NCBI GenBank assembly: GCA_025602915.1
Contig: JAHLJZ010000063.1
Location: forward strand, 62,001 to 126,000
Direction: 5' to 3'
Source of the DNA: Paraphysoderma sedebokerense
Lineage: Eukaryota; Blastocladiomycota; Physodermatomycetes; Physodermatales; Physodermataceae
DNA: 64,000 bases
The position numbers and the translations under genes are program-made. Below the pieces are notes generated by a model. The model was not told where the DNA came from. It saw only the letters and a list, made by a program, of their open reading frames with translations, and made no database searches. Every line of letters starts with the position of its first letter. Within the stretch, counting starts at the first letter, position 1. Of this stretch, positions 1 through 13,243 are shown one piece after another.

Positions 1-425
1 GTAGTATAGGTATGAGTTGTGATGGTTTGTTTTGAAATAGACTCGTTCTCCATCGCGGAGGTAGAATTCGAGGACGAACTCAGAACGAAGGCTGAAGTCA
101 AGGGTAGTATCGACTTGATAGTTGCACCGTCAAAGTAAAGTGCTTTGACGAGATGGAATGTGACATCGAAGATGATGGTTAACTGAAGCGGCAGATTTCT
201 ATACTGTATCCAGGACTGCCGTCTGGAGAGAATCCATCTGCATACTACCGAGAATGCGAAAAGGGTGATGAATTGACGATGAGGAGAGTCGAACGGGTTT
301 GGGAGGAGTTCTAAACCGGCGATGAATGACTTTTTAAAATATCGATATGTGAGATACAGCAGAGGGAGAAAGAGAGATACTCGTTTGATATTCGGATGGA
401 GGTTGGAGAGCATTGTGGTGGACAT
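1..425 (-). CDS. Membrane RING-finger protein, N-terminal part (left copy, runs off window)
   Basis: The reading frame opens at the ATG at 425 and stays open to base 1, giving about the first 141 residues of the protein encoded in full at 33959-35929. It covers the hydrophobic N-terminal segments only; the RING lies off the window to the left. If the duplication is genuine, the rest of this copy should be found immediately upstream. The encoded residues are identical to the right copy. Confidence 0.8.
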   Translation of the reverse strand, partial: MSTTMLSNLHPNIKRVSLFLPLLYLTYRYFKKSFIAGLELLPNPFDSPHRQFITLFAFSVVCRWILSRRQSWIQYRNLPLQLTIIFDVTFHLVKALYFDGATIKSILPLTSAFVLSSSSNSTSAMENESISKQTITTHTYT

Positions 426-517
426 TGCCTCGCCAACGATAACGAAGACCGACGCAGAATAACACTACGATATGTGCTCAGAGACAATGTTGTCTGATGC
501 CACTACGATGATGCAGT

Positions 518-811
518 TTACAACGGCTCTTCACTGTTATCTTTTTGTATTTCTCTTCGCCGAGTTCCCCAGATAACTACCAGCAATGATGTCATGGAAC
601 CGCCAGCTCCATCAGCCAGGACAATACACGTGACTTTCATTCGGTGAGACATAAAATGAATAAAATCATTCCAAATTGATAAACAAGACACTCGTACAAG
701 TGCATTATCCTCCAATTCCAGTGCAAAAAATTCACAGTAATCTTCATGAATTTCACGCGACACCGTCACACTCGTATTAGCAAAATGATTATAAAATTGC
801 CAAAAAAACAA
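518..811 (-). CDS. Unassigned short reading frame between RING and CDT1 genes (left copy)
   Basis: An open frame of about 97 codons lies between the stop of CDT1 and the start of the RING gene, on the same strand. It has no ATG at its 5' end. A TATTATAG just upstream could be a splice acceptor, so it may be an exon of a small spliced gene. The translation has a hydrophobic C-terminal half with a glycine-rich turn (DGAGG). I recognise no family. It may be 3' untranslated sequence of CDT1 that happens to be open. Confidence 0.2.
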   Translation of the reverse strand: MFFWQFYNHFANTSVTVSREIHEDYCEFFALELEDNALVRVSCLSIWNDFIHFMSHRMKVTCIVLADGAGGSMTSLLVVIWGTRRREIQKDNSEEPL

Positions 812-940
812 ACCATCTATAATATATGTACACTTCAGTTATAAGTTTAAGAAATTGTAAATACCCCAGCGCTATGCCAAAATGCAAAATCTCAATAAAA
901 TTATCTCAAAATAATTGTCTAAAATGGCCTTGCCTCTTCA

Positions 941-3691
941 TTATACACAAGGCTCCTCAGATTTTGGTTTAATCTTCTCCATTTCAGCTGTCACGATGTC
1001 CTTCACCATACTAACCAGCATATTCTTTTGAATTCGAACCATCCTAGTTTGACCCACTTTGGTAATTGCACAAAATTGTGGGGCTATATTCGATAAAAGT
1101 TCAATTTCTAAGATGGCATCAGCTGCGAATGATAAACAACGCATAAAGTAAGTTTCAGCTCATGGGGTGAATATGAATCTGTGAAAATTGAAGGGACCAC
1201 TTTTAAACATTACCTTGAGACAATGGAGTCCTATAAGATGTGACTACTTTCTTGGAAATATCATTCATCGACATGACATTCTTATTCAACGAGTTGTATG
1301 CGCTTTTCGAACAAAGATTAAACCATGTAAGATAAGAGTAAAGGGAGAGAAACAAGATTCGTGAAAAACGTACAAGCTCATCGTGTCAATGATAAACGGT
1401 AGTCGACTCAACATAAGACGACGATTGAATTGCTCAGACGAAAGTCCATTATTAAGTTCTAATGTTCTCTTTTGTTCTTTCGCTTTGATCTGTTATGTGC
1501 AATCGACACGCCAAAGGTTAGAAGCTTTAATTAGCAAGTCGACCCTTCGCACAAGACCCGGAAAACAAGACATTACTCTTTCCAGTAAATCAGAAAACTT
1601 TGATGGTTTTTTATATCCCGCTTCTTTCGATGAAACTGTGTGAGACTGTTGTTTGGTGTCATCAGACTTTTGTTTCACATTGTTCTCTTCCTTTTGAGCG
1701 GAATCTGAAACTGATGTAGTCGTAATTAATTTTGCTTTAACTGATTCTGGGATATGGCTACTCTGTAGATTCAGAATCTTTTTAACATCAACAACTGGTT
1801 TAATAATCTTCGGCAACGGTGATTTGGGAATATCGGGAACAGAGTTTAAATCAAAATCAGGATGCCAAAGATTTGTTGAGGCAGCCGACTTCAACTCGAG
1901 GGAATTTTGTTGGAGGAATATCTGAAAAAAAAGGGAACCTGTCAGAGTGTGTAATACAAACAAAGTGAAAACAGGTATGAAGTATATTAGCCTTACTTCA
2001 TGTTCAGCTTTGACTAATTCAATCAAGCGTCGTCTAAACTCCTTCCTCCGCAGCTCTAGATCTCTCCCTGCAAAAGAAGCATGTCTAAACGCTCGTAAAT
2101 CCACTTCTAATTCAGCCTCATCCTTTTGACTTGCGGTTCTCTTCTTAGTTGGCGTCAATAGCTGTCGTCCTCCAGATCTTGGCGTAGTCACAGGGGACGG
2201 TTTCTGTGCTTTAGTTGGGGTCGATGGTGTGGATAATGGCGTGATTTCCGAACACTTGGATTTATTCCAATCAAAATGAAAATCAATCAGTACCGTTTCG
2301 ACCTTTTCACCGCCACATATGGCTTTGACTGCATCAAAAATGTATGCTTCCGGAAACACTGTTTTGATCTGGGCCAAGTGTTTGAGTTCAAAAGTTCTAT
2401 TAATTTTTCGGAATCGTGGTTAATCGACTGAAACGAGAGAGGTATAGCACGTTTAGTGGTCTAACCTATTAGCTGAATTTTCAACTGCCTTTTTAATCTT
2501 GTGAAAGTTGCAAGAGTGGTCTCTTCCTTTCATAAACATCAAAACATATTCCAACCCATGAAACAATTGCTCCAAGTGTTTATACGACTCCGGCAGTTTG
2601 ACTTTGAGTGATGGTTCCAATAGTTGAGCTAAACTAGAAATTGATCGTTTCGAATTTGGAGTTGTCGAAGCCGAACCGGTGGAGAAAGTATGAGCAGCTG
2701 ATTTTTGAATATGAGGCATGCGATGCGGATCGATGCTCGATACCGCTGCGTCCTCATCGTCATCTGAACGCTTCAGGATAACTTTATCTTTGCTGACCTA
2801 ATTCAAGAAACGAAAATTGATTAGAAAGAATGATGATAGAATCAGGAAGTGATACAGTATACCTTCGGAATCGATATCGCTTTGGCTGACGAATTCTTTT
2901 TCTCGAGCTTCGCATTTACTCGCTCCAACAAGTTCCGATGCTTCATAAAAGCCGGCAAAATTGTAGGAGCTGCTGCTTTTTCTCCAACTACTTTTTTAGA
3001 TTTAGGTATCTTGATATCCCGCTCTATCGAGTCACGAGTACGGTCAACCGATTTTGCCGATTCCATGGTATAACTTTCTTGAAGCGCTGCAGGCTCTTTC
3101 TCAGCCTTGCCTTGTTTGTTCTCGGCAGCAATAATTTGTTTTGATTTTAATCTTGATTTGGTTGGAGAACTCTCAACATCATCTGCTCTTTCGCCAATAG
3201 AGACACGTCTGCTCTGCTCTGTTTGCGGAGTGGGTAGATGACTTAGTCGTCGTGACGAGCTCTCTAAATCTGGTTCTGCACCCAATAAATCTGATAAGGA
3301 AAATGCAGATGTCTAAATGAAGATACATAAGCAGTGTTAAGTACACCCGGGAACGAATTTGTTGAATCTGGGTAGAAAACGTGAACTCACAACAGGCGGG
3401 GCAACCACCTCGTCGTTGTCCAGATTTGATGTTTTTTGTCGTTTCCCGGGTCTTCCGGTAGTCACATTCATAAAAGTCAACTTAGAAATGTCCAAAACAT
3501 TCTGCTTGCTTTCATTTGTCTGTTGTTACATAGCATACATAAGCTAAAAATTAGTATTCAACTATTGCCAAAACAGACCACGACCTGGCTGACAGATCAA
3601 GATTGGTTTGTACCTTAATAGCATTTTTTCCGTTTGACCGTCTGGAGGATTTTGCAGAAGACATAAAAGATTTCATCGTTTTGGAAGACAT
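941..3691 (-). CDS. CDT1: DNA replication licensing factor Cdt1 (left copy)
   Basis: Cdt1 loads the MCM2-7 helicase onto origins with ORC and Cdc6, in the nucleus in G1. Nine exons give roughly 700 residues. The geminin/MCM-binding winged-helix region, around residues 265-380, shows LPESYKHLEQLF, then CNFHKIKKAVE and HLAQIKTVFPEAY, which is the Cdt1 signature. After an S/T-P-rich linker, the C-terminal MCM-binding domain begins with LLERIKAKE and ends near SNIAPQF. The start at 3691 (MSSKTMKSFM) is followed by serine/basic-rich disordered sequence. The stop is at 941. Frames join cleanly across introns, so the copy appears intact; no base differs from the right copy where compared. Confidence 0.9.
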
Positions 3692-4112
3692 GCTGTATGA
3701 CAACTCGTTCTAATTCTGTCTACTGCAAAGCACAAAGCTGGCGAACTGGTCTTGAGAACTGCAGCGACGAATCGCTCTCTGTTGAGACTACAAGCGGACT
3801 GACGCTTTAGAGGGAGGAGATTGAGGGCTCTTTACGGAAGACTATGTGCGGAAAAGGCACGGACTCTCGCTTTGGATTTAAACGAAAAAGCGACACAAAT
3901 GATACGGATGCGAAAAGAATGAAAAAAATGAAGGAACGAGAATTGCCCCTTTACGTGTTGTTCCACCGCTTGACAAAGGTGGCGGCCAAACTGGGATAAA
4001 CGAGACATATATATATAAAGTTTTGAAATGATTTGGTACTATCAAATTATTTTTTCATAAATCGCTGAAATATGGTTTGAGAATGTGCATATCACAAGGC
4101 GATAAGTGATTC
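3692..4112. other. Intergenic: CDT1 upstream region and pseudokinase 3' flank (left copy)
   Basis: No coding sequence is supported. The stretch holds the presumed CDT1 promoter on the right of its start codon and a short (TA)n run near 4010. It is identical to 39196-39616. Confidence 0.5.
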
Positions 4113-5798
4113 TCAATCTCCAGGTTTGAATATTACATTTGCACATTTTAGTCTCTGCTTGACATCTGAAAACATCTCGTCTAACCACGATCCTTTTATT
4201 CCATTTGACATTCCTGTATAAGTAGTAAGAATTAGCAGACTTTTCGTGGCCAACTTATGCATCTTAAATCGTTTTGAAAAATACGAAAGCATCACATACC
4301 ATCTAATAATAAGCTCTTCGTCGTTTTCAACTCTGCTATTGCTACATCGTCCCAATTCCTTGATATAACCGTCCTCCACTCTCCTGATTTTTTCAATTTG
4401 TTGGCTACTGTCGCGTTTAATCCACTGGGAATAGGTGAATGTCCGGTGTACAATTCATGGAGAATGAGGGCCGCCGCATAATGATCCATTTCTGGCGAGA
4501 CTATCGTGGTGGATACCGTATCGGGCAGAGTGTATTCGGGTGTAAACGTAGCGTCCCTTAAAGACTCGCCAACTTTACAGGCAGAACTGAGATTTGTCAA
4601 TTCAAAGAAAAAGCGGCCAGATCGACATGGAAGGCTGAAATTGGGGTTTTCCGAAATTCCTTCAGACGAAATTCAAATGCGATTGAGATTTCATTCAGCC
4701 GTTAGTGAGCCATCAGACTCGGATAGGAATCCAAAATTGACTACAAACGGGGAAGCATTTCCTTAATCGCTTTCGGAGTTAATTCTCTAAAGCGCTGTAA
4801 ATTCAAACGACACACCACGCTATCCGGGGTTATATTGCAATGAACATAGTTTCCACTTTTTAACCGCTGCAATATGAATAGGATATTGTATGCGAGACAA
4901 TCCTGGATAACTGACATTAACTCGAAAGGAAAACTCCACCAGGACAGCCAAGACACAAACTTACTTTTAGCGTCAAGGGAAAAGGCTCTAATTTATCGGC
5001 CTTTAGTACATGACGTAAATCGCTTGGTTTCCACTCGTACACAAGAGCTATTCATAAAGCAATATTGACACATGAACGATTCAATTTGACAATGAGCCCG
5101 AAAATTACCCAAGTGTGATCCCACCATTGGTTGCAACCCTTGCAGAGCCATTTTCTTCGTATCATCTTCTGTCACTTCATAAATTAATTCAAGCGGAATG
5201 TAAAACCTTTCTCCTGAAAATGCGCTGTTCAAGTAACAAAGGGTCGAGGTCATCATACGTCAACGAGTTCAAAATTTGAAATACGATTCGTACAGATTAA
5301 ACTGACATTCGCGCCTTATATCATTTATAGTCGGATTAAACTTGAATATATGGGAAAGATCATCGTTATTGTAAACGGCTTTGAATATTGTATGCGATGA
5401 GTTGAGTGGTGCGAAATATTCCCCTGTTTGCTCCGCCGCGGATGAGGTGAGATAATAGTAAAGTTGCCAATCCAACATGAAAAAGACATACAGTGGCTCG
5501 GATTAATGTTATCAAAATAGGCCCACGCTTCTCCCAATTCATCTTTCAGTGCTGTAACAACGGGAAAGGCCGATTAGGGCTCTGAGTCTCGAAAGTGAGG
5601 TCTTCGAATAAACCAGACCTAGATAATCGGACAATGTCGCCGGCCCAGGTGGGTCCTTAGCTGTGACCATATCTGTGCCTAGACCCACGAAAAAGTTTAT
5701 TATTAGTACACATTTTTTGCAACGGATTTACGAAGATTGAAATGGTGCAAAGTACTAGTACTTGTAGCGCTTTCATTGATCGACTGGGTGGCGTCCAT
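4113..5798 (-). CDS. Protein kinase-like pseudokinase (left copy)
   Basis: A spliced gene of about 400 residues with a divergent kinase fold. Proposed introns of about 65-100 nt give one continuous frame from the ATG at 5798. Kinase landmarks in order: a hinge-like LVYEWKPSDLRHVLK, a catalytic-loop equivalent YVHCNITPDSVV (HRD replaced by HCN, and the next conserved positions altered), no DFG (the expected place reads near FFELTNLSSA), then SPEM in the APE position and a DHYAAALILHELYTGHSP helix F/G segment typical of kinases. With HRD and DFG aspartates absent, catalysis is unlikely and a scaffold or allosteric role is inferred. Further 5' exons between 5799 and 5990 are possible. Family not identified. 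Confidence 0.65.
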
Positions 5799-6173
5799 TT
5801 GAGTTATAAAACAAAAACGTCTGAAATATTCTCAACTAAATCTAGTGCGCCGGAAAAATCTGCGATGTTATATAGCCTGGATTTCTGCTCTTTAGTTGTT
5901 AAATATTACCTAAGTAGTGAAAGGCCGGCCTGTTCTGACCGCGCCAGTTGCTCGACCCCGTCGATCCATATTCTAATTCAAACAAAATAACATCCACGAA
6001 CAAGAAGAATCGAGTGCAGCTCGATTCAACATCTGATCATTCATGGTCCACGATTTTTATGCCAGGAAAATTCTATTGGATTCAGAAGTTTCTACTAAAA
6101 TAAAATTAAAGGCGATCTGGGATGAATAGGGATATAACATCTATCTAAACATAATCTCTAACTCTAAATGAAA

Positions 6174-9100
6174 TTATAAAGTCATGATACTTTCTTCCCG
6201 CATCCACTTCCGCCGCAGCCACTCGCGTACATATCCCAAAACGCCTATTTTCTCGATTGTCAAATCGACCACTACATTCAAAGCCATTAGCACAGCGAGA
6301 ATGGTCCTGAAACTTCTTGGTAAAACATTATGGCCCAAGGGAGAGTTATAATCGGGTATATTCCAATTTGGGCGTGGGTAACCCAAATGTTCCAACACAT
6401 CAGGAGATCCGCAGTTAATTCGAAACCAGCAGGTCAATGGAGATGGATCAGATAGAACCCAAATGAAGGGAATCACGAGAAGAATAAAATAAACTACGGT
6501 GTACATGTAATTTCGGTAAAAAGCACGGCGATACTTGTGCCCAAAGTTAAAGGTGGCCCCTGTAGTATGATTAAAAGAAATAGAGTTAAATATCGACAAA
6601 ACGACGAATAACTTGAAGCAAGTAACAAACCTGCGTTCACCAATTGTATGACAGCAAGCGGTCCGATGACAGCACTCTCGTAATTGTCGCCGAGTAACCA
6701 CCATCGCGACAGGTCAATAGCATTTCCATCAAACTCATTGCACAAGAACCACCCTTGCTTGAAGAGCAATATTACAGCAGCCAGTAGAAATAAAAAATTA
6801 ATGAAGGCTTGAATTACTACTGAAAAGACAGTTTGAGGACCAAGTAATCGAGAAGTTGGTCGGATCGGGTACAGTTTAGATTTAGGAACTGCGAATGTGA
6901 GAAGATAGGACGTTGATATGACCGTGATACCATCCATGTAGATCCTAAAGAGAAGTCAGTGAATTGTTAACAAAGTGATCGAAGAGGAACCCGCGATAGC
7001 AAGGTTTAAATCTTACCAAACCCATTGCGGCAATACAATTGAAAAATAATAAGTAATAAATGCTTGGGACGAAATGGTTAAGCCGTACATGACCAAGAAC
7101 TACATAGGGAAGCCGATCAAAAATCATGTCTCACCAATTCAAATTAATAGTGGTGAACTTACTTTATAACAGGCAAACGACGTTGCTAAGGCCGCCCGAC
7201 CTTCACAAACAAGATCGACGCAAGAGTGGACGCTCCTGGTATGACATCGTCAGCTTTAACTGTTCAGTTGAAATCTTCGCGTAGTCCATCGACTACAACA
7301 AAAAAAAATAAACGACATACAATGTCTTAGAACTAAAAGGTGCCGCAATACTGGCCTCAGCTTCCGACAACGCTATCCCTGCATGCGCAACTCGTAGTGC
7401 TCCTACATCATTCCCGCCGTCACCGCACATTCCAGTAATGCCTTTGGCTTTATGCAACTCTAGACATTCTACTTTATCGCTCGGCGACATGCGAGAAAAA
7501 ACGCGAATATCTGTATTATTTCAAATCAGTATTTGTCCATAAATCAGAGTAGAGGAAGGAAAACAATGAGGCAGCGGGGAGGTTGCAAAACCAGAAAATT
7601 ACGAACCTGACAAAATATCGGATATCTCTCCCGTTTCAATCAATCTGTTAAACGCTTTACCGGTAACGGCCAACTCCACCGGCATTAGAGTTTTCCATTT
7701 TAACATATCCAATATCGTCTCAAAAGTTACAACCTCTTCAGTGTCAAAATTGCGCCACACCACTCTATCTCTCCTTTTCTTCAAAGAGGCATCTCCATTG
7801 GGTGCGCCGTTGACTTTTAAATCTTCTTCAACCGATTCTAAATCACCTAACATCACTGGTACCACACCAGAGGACAGCGAAGAGTTTACAGCGTCAGGTA
7901 ACTTGCAAGATTTAGATGCAGTTCGAAGTGGTATCACCGACGAAGTAGGTTCAAGTCGCGAAATCATTCCGCATTGTCGAGCAATGTAAATCCCTGTGTA
8001 TGCGTTGTCACCTGTAATCATCACTGTTCGGATCGATCCCTTCTTCAGCTCGTTAATTGCCGCAGTAGTATCATGTTTCAAGTTGTTCCTGGTTAGAAAC
8101 AATACCCATAGTTAGTCACTATTTGAGGATTCAACATGTGAAAAGTGGTACCTAAACACGATCAGCCCAGCAATCCTTATTCCATGCTCTATTTCATCTC
8201 GGGACCAATTATTCAGCATTTCCATCAATTCCTTTCTGGTCCCGTGAACACGCTTACATCCAATGGCCAAAACATAACCTCCCTCCTTTGCTAATCTCGC
8301 TGTCGTAGCGTCGTAATTTGTTGGGAGAAACTTTGAAAAGTCTTGATCCGAGACGGTAAGCTTCTTTATTCTTTCAAAAGAGCCTTTGACATAAACATCG
8401 AAATAATCCTGCTCATTATTATCGTTGGCGGTGGGTTGGGAGTGGGACTCGTTGTAGTGCTTAACAATAACTGCCATGCATTGCCGAGCGTGCAGAAATT
8501 CAAATCGCTTCAATACCAAAATCCTATCTCCGCTGGAATTGTTTACCACTTCATCAAACTTCTGATTATTGTCGGCGCTGCTCGAGTTGTCGTCGGAGTC
8601 AAACGGATTTGTTGCAGACCCATGCAAAATTTCGTTACCTGTCCATTTAAACATTTCAACGTCTACAGGATTACCGACATATCCATCTTTGCCGTCAACA
8701 ACAACCTTTGAGACTTCATGGCATGACGCAATGCCCAGTTGTAAGGTTTCGTCCTCAATACCAGTGAAAGTTTCTATTACATCGGTAAAGGCGTATTCGA
8801 GAGATGAATTAGAATAAATATTGTCGGTTGAAGTTTCACTATAGTCGACCTTTGTCGTTGGACTTGTCCCAGGTTGATGCACAAAATCGGCAGTAGAGTT
8901 CGCTTGCTTGATCGGTGAGCGAGGAGATGACGAAAGCGAGTGATCGCTTATAAGTTGCTGTGACGGTTTCAGGACTCCGTACATTTCGAGATTTTCCTTC
9001 GTCAGCGTCCCTAAAGTCAGCGTTAGCGGTCGAATGTCGGGCAACTCGAATTCTGCGTGTCAATGAGTATACTCACCTGTCTTATCGAAGCAGAATATCT

Positions 9101-11026
9101 TGATTTTTCCCGAAACCGTTATCCGTTGTAGATCAACACAAAATATATCATGCACCTTTGATAGTCTCGTTGATGCCACTACGATCCAACAAAAGTGAGC
9201 TACGGAATACCCAACTGAAGATTATTTCAATATGATACGCACCACTCTGACCTGCGATTAACACTGCCGGTAAAATCGGATTTAGCACTTCACTGATGGT
9301 GAATAATGCATAGAACCATCCCGTGGTAACGCTGCCATGGCCCATTTCTAGAATTACCACAGTGAAGGCAAATATTCCATACAAAACTAGAATACAATAA
9401 ACTATCTTTAACTGCGTTTGAAAGATAAATTTCAACGGCAAAGGATGTAGAATAGACTTCACAAGACTACCACGGGTTGTGGAGGTACCTGTCGACAGAG
9501 TGAGTAAAATAGCGGCATGCTCAACAGAAGGCGGATAGGGAACGGTAGAATTAGTATGGGTTGACCGGGCTTGGAGGAGTTCTGTACCGGCATGTACGAT
9601 ATTCTGTTTGCAGTAATCGTGTATCGTATCGATCGCTTTAAGATATTGATATTTGGACTCGTCAATGGGAAGCTTACGAATGGGCATACTCTCTCCCGTC
9701 AGTCCGGCCTCGTTAATCACCATTTCTCCACGGAGCAATATAGCGTCTACGGGAATTTTTGTGGTGTTAGAGTCAGGTATGGCAATAATATCTCCCGGAA
9801 CTAGATAATCCGGATGAACCGTAACCCAACAAGATGATCTATAAGCCATAACTTCGGAAAGATCAGAATGCATTGCAAGGTCGCGCAAACGACGCTGCGA
9901 TTTTTGGATAGTGTAAATTTTCACGCCAGTCGATAAGATGATGACGAGAGATAAAAGCGTTCTAATTGAGTTCACATCAATTATATGGATTCTCCGGAAA
10001 AGTGAAATGAGTAAAGAAATCATACCCCATCTGCCAATAAGCAAAATACACCCAAACTAAAAGACAACTGCCCTGGTATATATATAGCCACCCCGAACAC
10101 TCTCGCACGACCGCCTCCCAGACAGAATCAATCGTCACTTCAATTCTATTTGGTCCAACAGTTTCGACCCGTGTTATCGCTTCCTTTGAGCTCAGTCCGG
10201 TTTGTAAATAACGAAGGAAGGTCGAATCTGGTGGGATTATATCCGGGCGATGAACGCCGAAAGATTTATGACTTGAATCATAAACGTAACGAGTAGACGA
10301 ATAGGAGAAGAAAGGGACTTTGAGTGACGAAGTCCTTTTAATCGGTAGCAATGTGATGCGAGTGGAGAACCTACAACCCCCGAGGATGTATTAAGTTTCG
10401 AACCATAAACAGAGTATACGACAGCGAGAAAGCCTTTGATGACTCATAATTACCTAAAGTATCGGTCCAGGATTCTTTCGACATGTGCGACTGCTTTCAG
10501 CAATCTACTGTCACTGGATCCAATAGTATCTATAGCAATGACTTCTTCCACACAGACATGTTCTGCATTGATAGGATCTGGGCAAGCCAGCCAGCACCAC
10601 TTTCGTATTCTTTCATCTCTCAGCAACTTCAACATCACTACCCAGATAACTGCCACATGCCATATAAGCACAAAGGTGAATGCCATGAGATCATCTGAAT
10701 AGAAGAATCTGGTCGATCCAGGAGCGGATGCAACCGGAAGAAATGAATAGTAATCCAGTATGACGACAATCAACAAGCTGTATAAGTAGGCACCGATGAT
10801 TGGAAATGTTGCGTATAACAAATTGCCGATATGGTGGGACCTGTGATAAGAAAAAGTCAAACCAGAGCAGTCCTTCCGGACAAAGGGCACCTTGGTCGAT
10901 TTTCGGTCCTCCCAGGACTGTTGACTCTTTCGCTGAGAAATTTCTGCAACTTTTTTTATGCTTATCCAGGAAATTAAAAGAACTGCCTCTGCTGCAAATA
11001 TCAAGAAAAATATGACCCAAAATGGT
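6174..11026 (-). pseudogene. 5'-truncated P5B-type transport ATPase (left copy)
   Basis: Same gene as at 41678-47226, but the duplication joint at 11026 removes the first two exons' coding sequence. What remains begins at the start of the first membrane segment (EPFWVIFFLIF). The signal peptide and the cysteine-rich extracytoplasmic region, nearly 200 residues in all, are missing, as is the native promoter. The catalytic core is still present and identical to the right copy: TGES loop, the phosphorylation motif split by an intron at 9011-9076, TGDN, and the MCGDGGND hinge near 7400. Without a start codon and signal sequence it is probably a non-functional duplicate, unless a new promoter is used. 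Confidence 0.85.
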
Positions 11027-12345
11027 TCTTCCTGAATTTTATGCGGTTTTGGGTTGGCTATCGGCGATTAATTTAAACATCGAATTTACAGCTCCTGGTA
11101 GGTCTTTCAGTTTCAGTGACCGATCGACTTAGATGACTACTTGGCGATGCGGATTTTTTGATAACATATGCTTACTTCTTACTCTACAGAATGTTTTGTG
11201 GGTGACTTCATTTCTTACGGCCAAAAGTTACGAGTGACGTTACTGCTACCAATATTCCTCATTGTGATCACTGTGTTATTGTCAAGCTTGATACGGGCTA
11301 TTGGCTGGATTCGATTTAAGCTGCGGAGGTCTAACAATAGTCCCCCGAGAAGCGACCAATCCAAGAATGATATTTTTCAATCTGTCAATGCCATTTTACT
11401 CTTCCTCTATACTACTGTAGCTACTAGCTCTCTAGGGTGAGTTGATTGTGATTTCTAAGAACCTGTCCTTACCAGAATACCATTCACTCACCTGCCCTTC
11501 TGTTTTAGGCACTTTGATTGTCAGTTAGATGTTGATGGCAATTACTACTTAAATCGTGATGCAAGTCTCAAATGCTATGATAGTGCGTGGAATGCTGATT
11601 TGCCTTTTGTTATACTGGCTGTCTGGTTTGTCACATTATCTATCCGTCCGTCGTATTTACGATCACCTAATACGAGTGTTGTTGTCAGTATCTATGTCGT
11701 GGGCATCCCACTTTATTTTAGTGTCATGTTCTATTTCATGTATCAAAAGCGTCGCGATAGCAAATTCTGGAATGATGCTCGCCTCTTTGCATCCCGAATC
11801 ATGATATTCGATAAGTTTTATCATCCTGATAGACAATTTTTTGTGCTCTTCAATCTATTGCAGAAATTAGCATTAGTTGTAGCGGGAGTATTTTTCACTG
11901 CGTACGCTGTCAATTCCTTTCCTCGTAGTTTTTTGTTCCAGGGATGAACTAAACTTATTTCTCCCTTAATACTCAAAGGCAAAGAGGAATTCAAACAGTC
12001 TTAACGTCACTCTTTTTGAATGCGACTTTATTCTTATCCGTTGTCTACAAACCATATTCAGTTCGAATCCTCAACCTCGCAGAACAACTGTCATACGCTG
12101 CTTCAATCGCGGTTTTGGGCTTAGGACTCCCATTCTTAACTGACAGTATTGATAATATCGTCAGAGCATTTTTGACTTTTACGATTTTAAGTCTTATTTT
12201 TGGGTTTATCATCTTCATTATTGTTTCGTGTTTGGTAGAAGCGAAAATCCGGGCGTCATCTCTGCGAATTAAGAAAAAAGCCGATGCCCCTGCAGTTGCC
12301 AGTAGGCAATCCTTACTTGTAGACGAATCTAAGTTGAAAGTGTAG
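11027..12345 (+). pseudogene. 5'-truncated receptor-like multi-pass membrane protein, paralogue 1
   Basis: Homologous to the C-terminal third of the two downstream genes. The sequence starts inside the exon encoding PEFYAVLGWLSAIN, which follows the second membrane segment in the intact paralogues. It then continues through the remaining membrane segments, including an ECFVGDFISYGQKLR-type loop, FDCQLDVDGNYYLNRDASLK, and the conserved C-terminal hydrophobic helices, to a stop at 12345. The whole ectodomain and the first two membrane helices are missing, cut off by the joint at 11026/11027. A complete parent gene would be expected at the left end of the duplicated unit, outside this window. 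The remaining exons look open and properly spliced. Confidence 0.85.
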
Positions 12346-13243
12346 GCAGCTATACTGAGAAACTGATCGCCGATTGGAGCGAATACGGTCGGAACACAAG
12401 GTTTTACTTGAATTATTTGTGGACAACCCCAAGCAATGACGGCGATGCCACTGAGACGGCGTTAAATTGCCAATATGTGTTAAAAATATTATTGTATATC
12501 GACATCAAATCAAACTTCCCTAGAAATAAAAGAAAATACCCAGACAATCCTGTAAGGTAGAGTTGCATGATACTTCTAACAGAACTCTAGTTTTGAAGAA
12601 TGTTTCATTTCAAGATGGTTTAATCTGTATTTTAATGGATGTAATCCACAGATAAGTAATTATCTATTCTGGCTGGATATTTCAGCTACTAAGCACTATA
12701 TCATCCATATAATTATACTCTATGCACCATATAATAACGTGACATGGAATATAGCATATTTCCGACCAACTGTGCCCTGCCATTTTCAAGTATTGGTTAA
12801 CAGTATTGACGCCCGAAAAGGCTAGATGTCATGATATAGTACAGTTAGCTCCTGAAGATACAGTTTAAATAAACGTGTGTAAACTCTGCAACTCATGGAG
12901 AATGCGCTGACTATGAGTTGCAAGGCCTGCGAATCCAGAATTCTGCGACCTCAAGTGCCGCGACACTTCCAGGCCCAAGGAATGAAACTAAACATAAAAC
13001 GAGCGACCGAAATTATTGACGTGTCGCTTCGGACATTCTTATCTGTGAACATTTGTGAGCATTTCGAAATTCAATACTAGGAGAACCATCCAACAACTAG
13101 TAACTTCCAAAATTGCATTTGCTATCTCGAAATAGTTCTTGGTGAAGCTGCAATCCAACTGCCCTCTTTTGAAGTGTAATTAGCACCTAATTTTCAGCAG
13201 GTATCGGCAACGCGACTTTTCGACACACAGCGACATAAAAGCA
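12346..13243. other. Intergenic: upstream region of receptor-like paralogue 2
   Basis: No gene is supported. The last 300 bases share scattered blocks with the region upstream of paralogue 3 (for example around CTTCGGACATTCTTA at about 13027 and 18646), as expected if promoter DNA was duplicated along with the genes. Confidence 0.4.

Larger units (their letters stand above)
1..11026. repeat. Left copy of an 11-kb direct repeat (part of a 35.5-kb tandem duplication)
   Basis: This stretch is repeated at 35505-46530 with a constant offset of 35504. Every stretch I compared, including introns and intergenic DNA, is the same, and all predicted reading frames translate identically. The copy probably continues left of the window, because the repeat is already in progress at base 1. 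Its right end is abrupt: up to 11026 the two copies agree, and after it this copy enters a receptor-like gene while the right copy continues into the 5' part of the P5B ATPase gene. It is a very recent tandem duplication or an assembly artefact. Confidence 0.95.

Noticed and set aside
941-3691. Chromosomal passenger (INCENP-like) protein
   Set aside because: The basic, S/T-P-rich regions suggested this at first, but the HLAQIKTVFPEAY block and the LLERIKAKE C-terminal domain identify Cdt1.
4113-5798. Decayed kinase pseudogene
   Set aside because: Apparent stops all fall in plausible 65-100 nt introns, and a single continuous frame can be assembled from canonical splice sites.
8343-8711. Plus-strand frames within the ATPase region
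   Set aside because: They are antisense shadows of the P5B ATPase exons and carry no independent coding signal.
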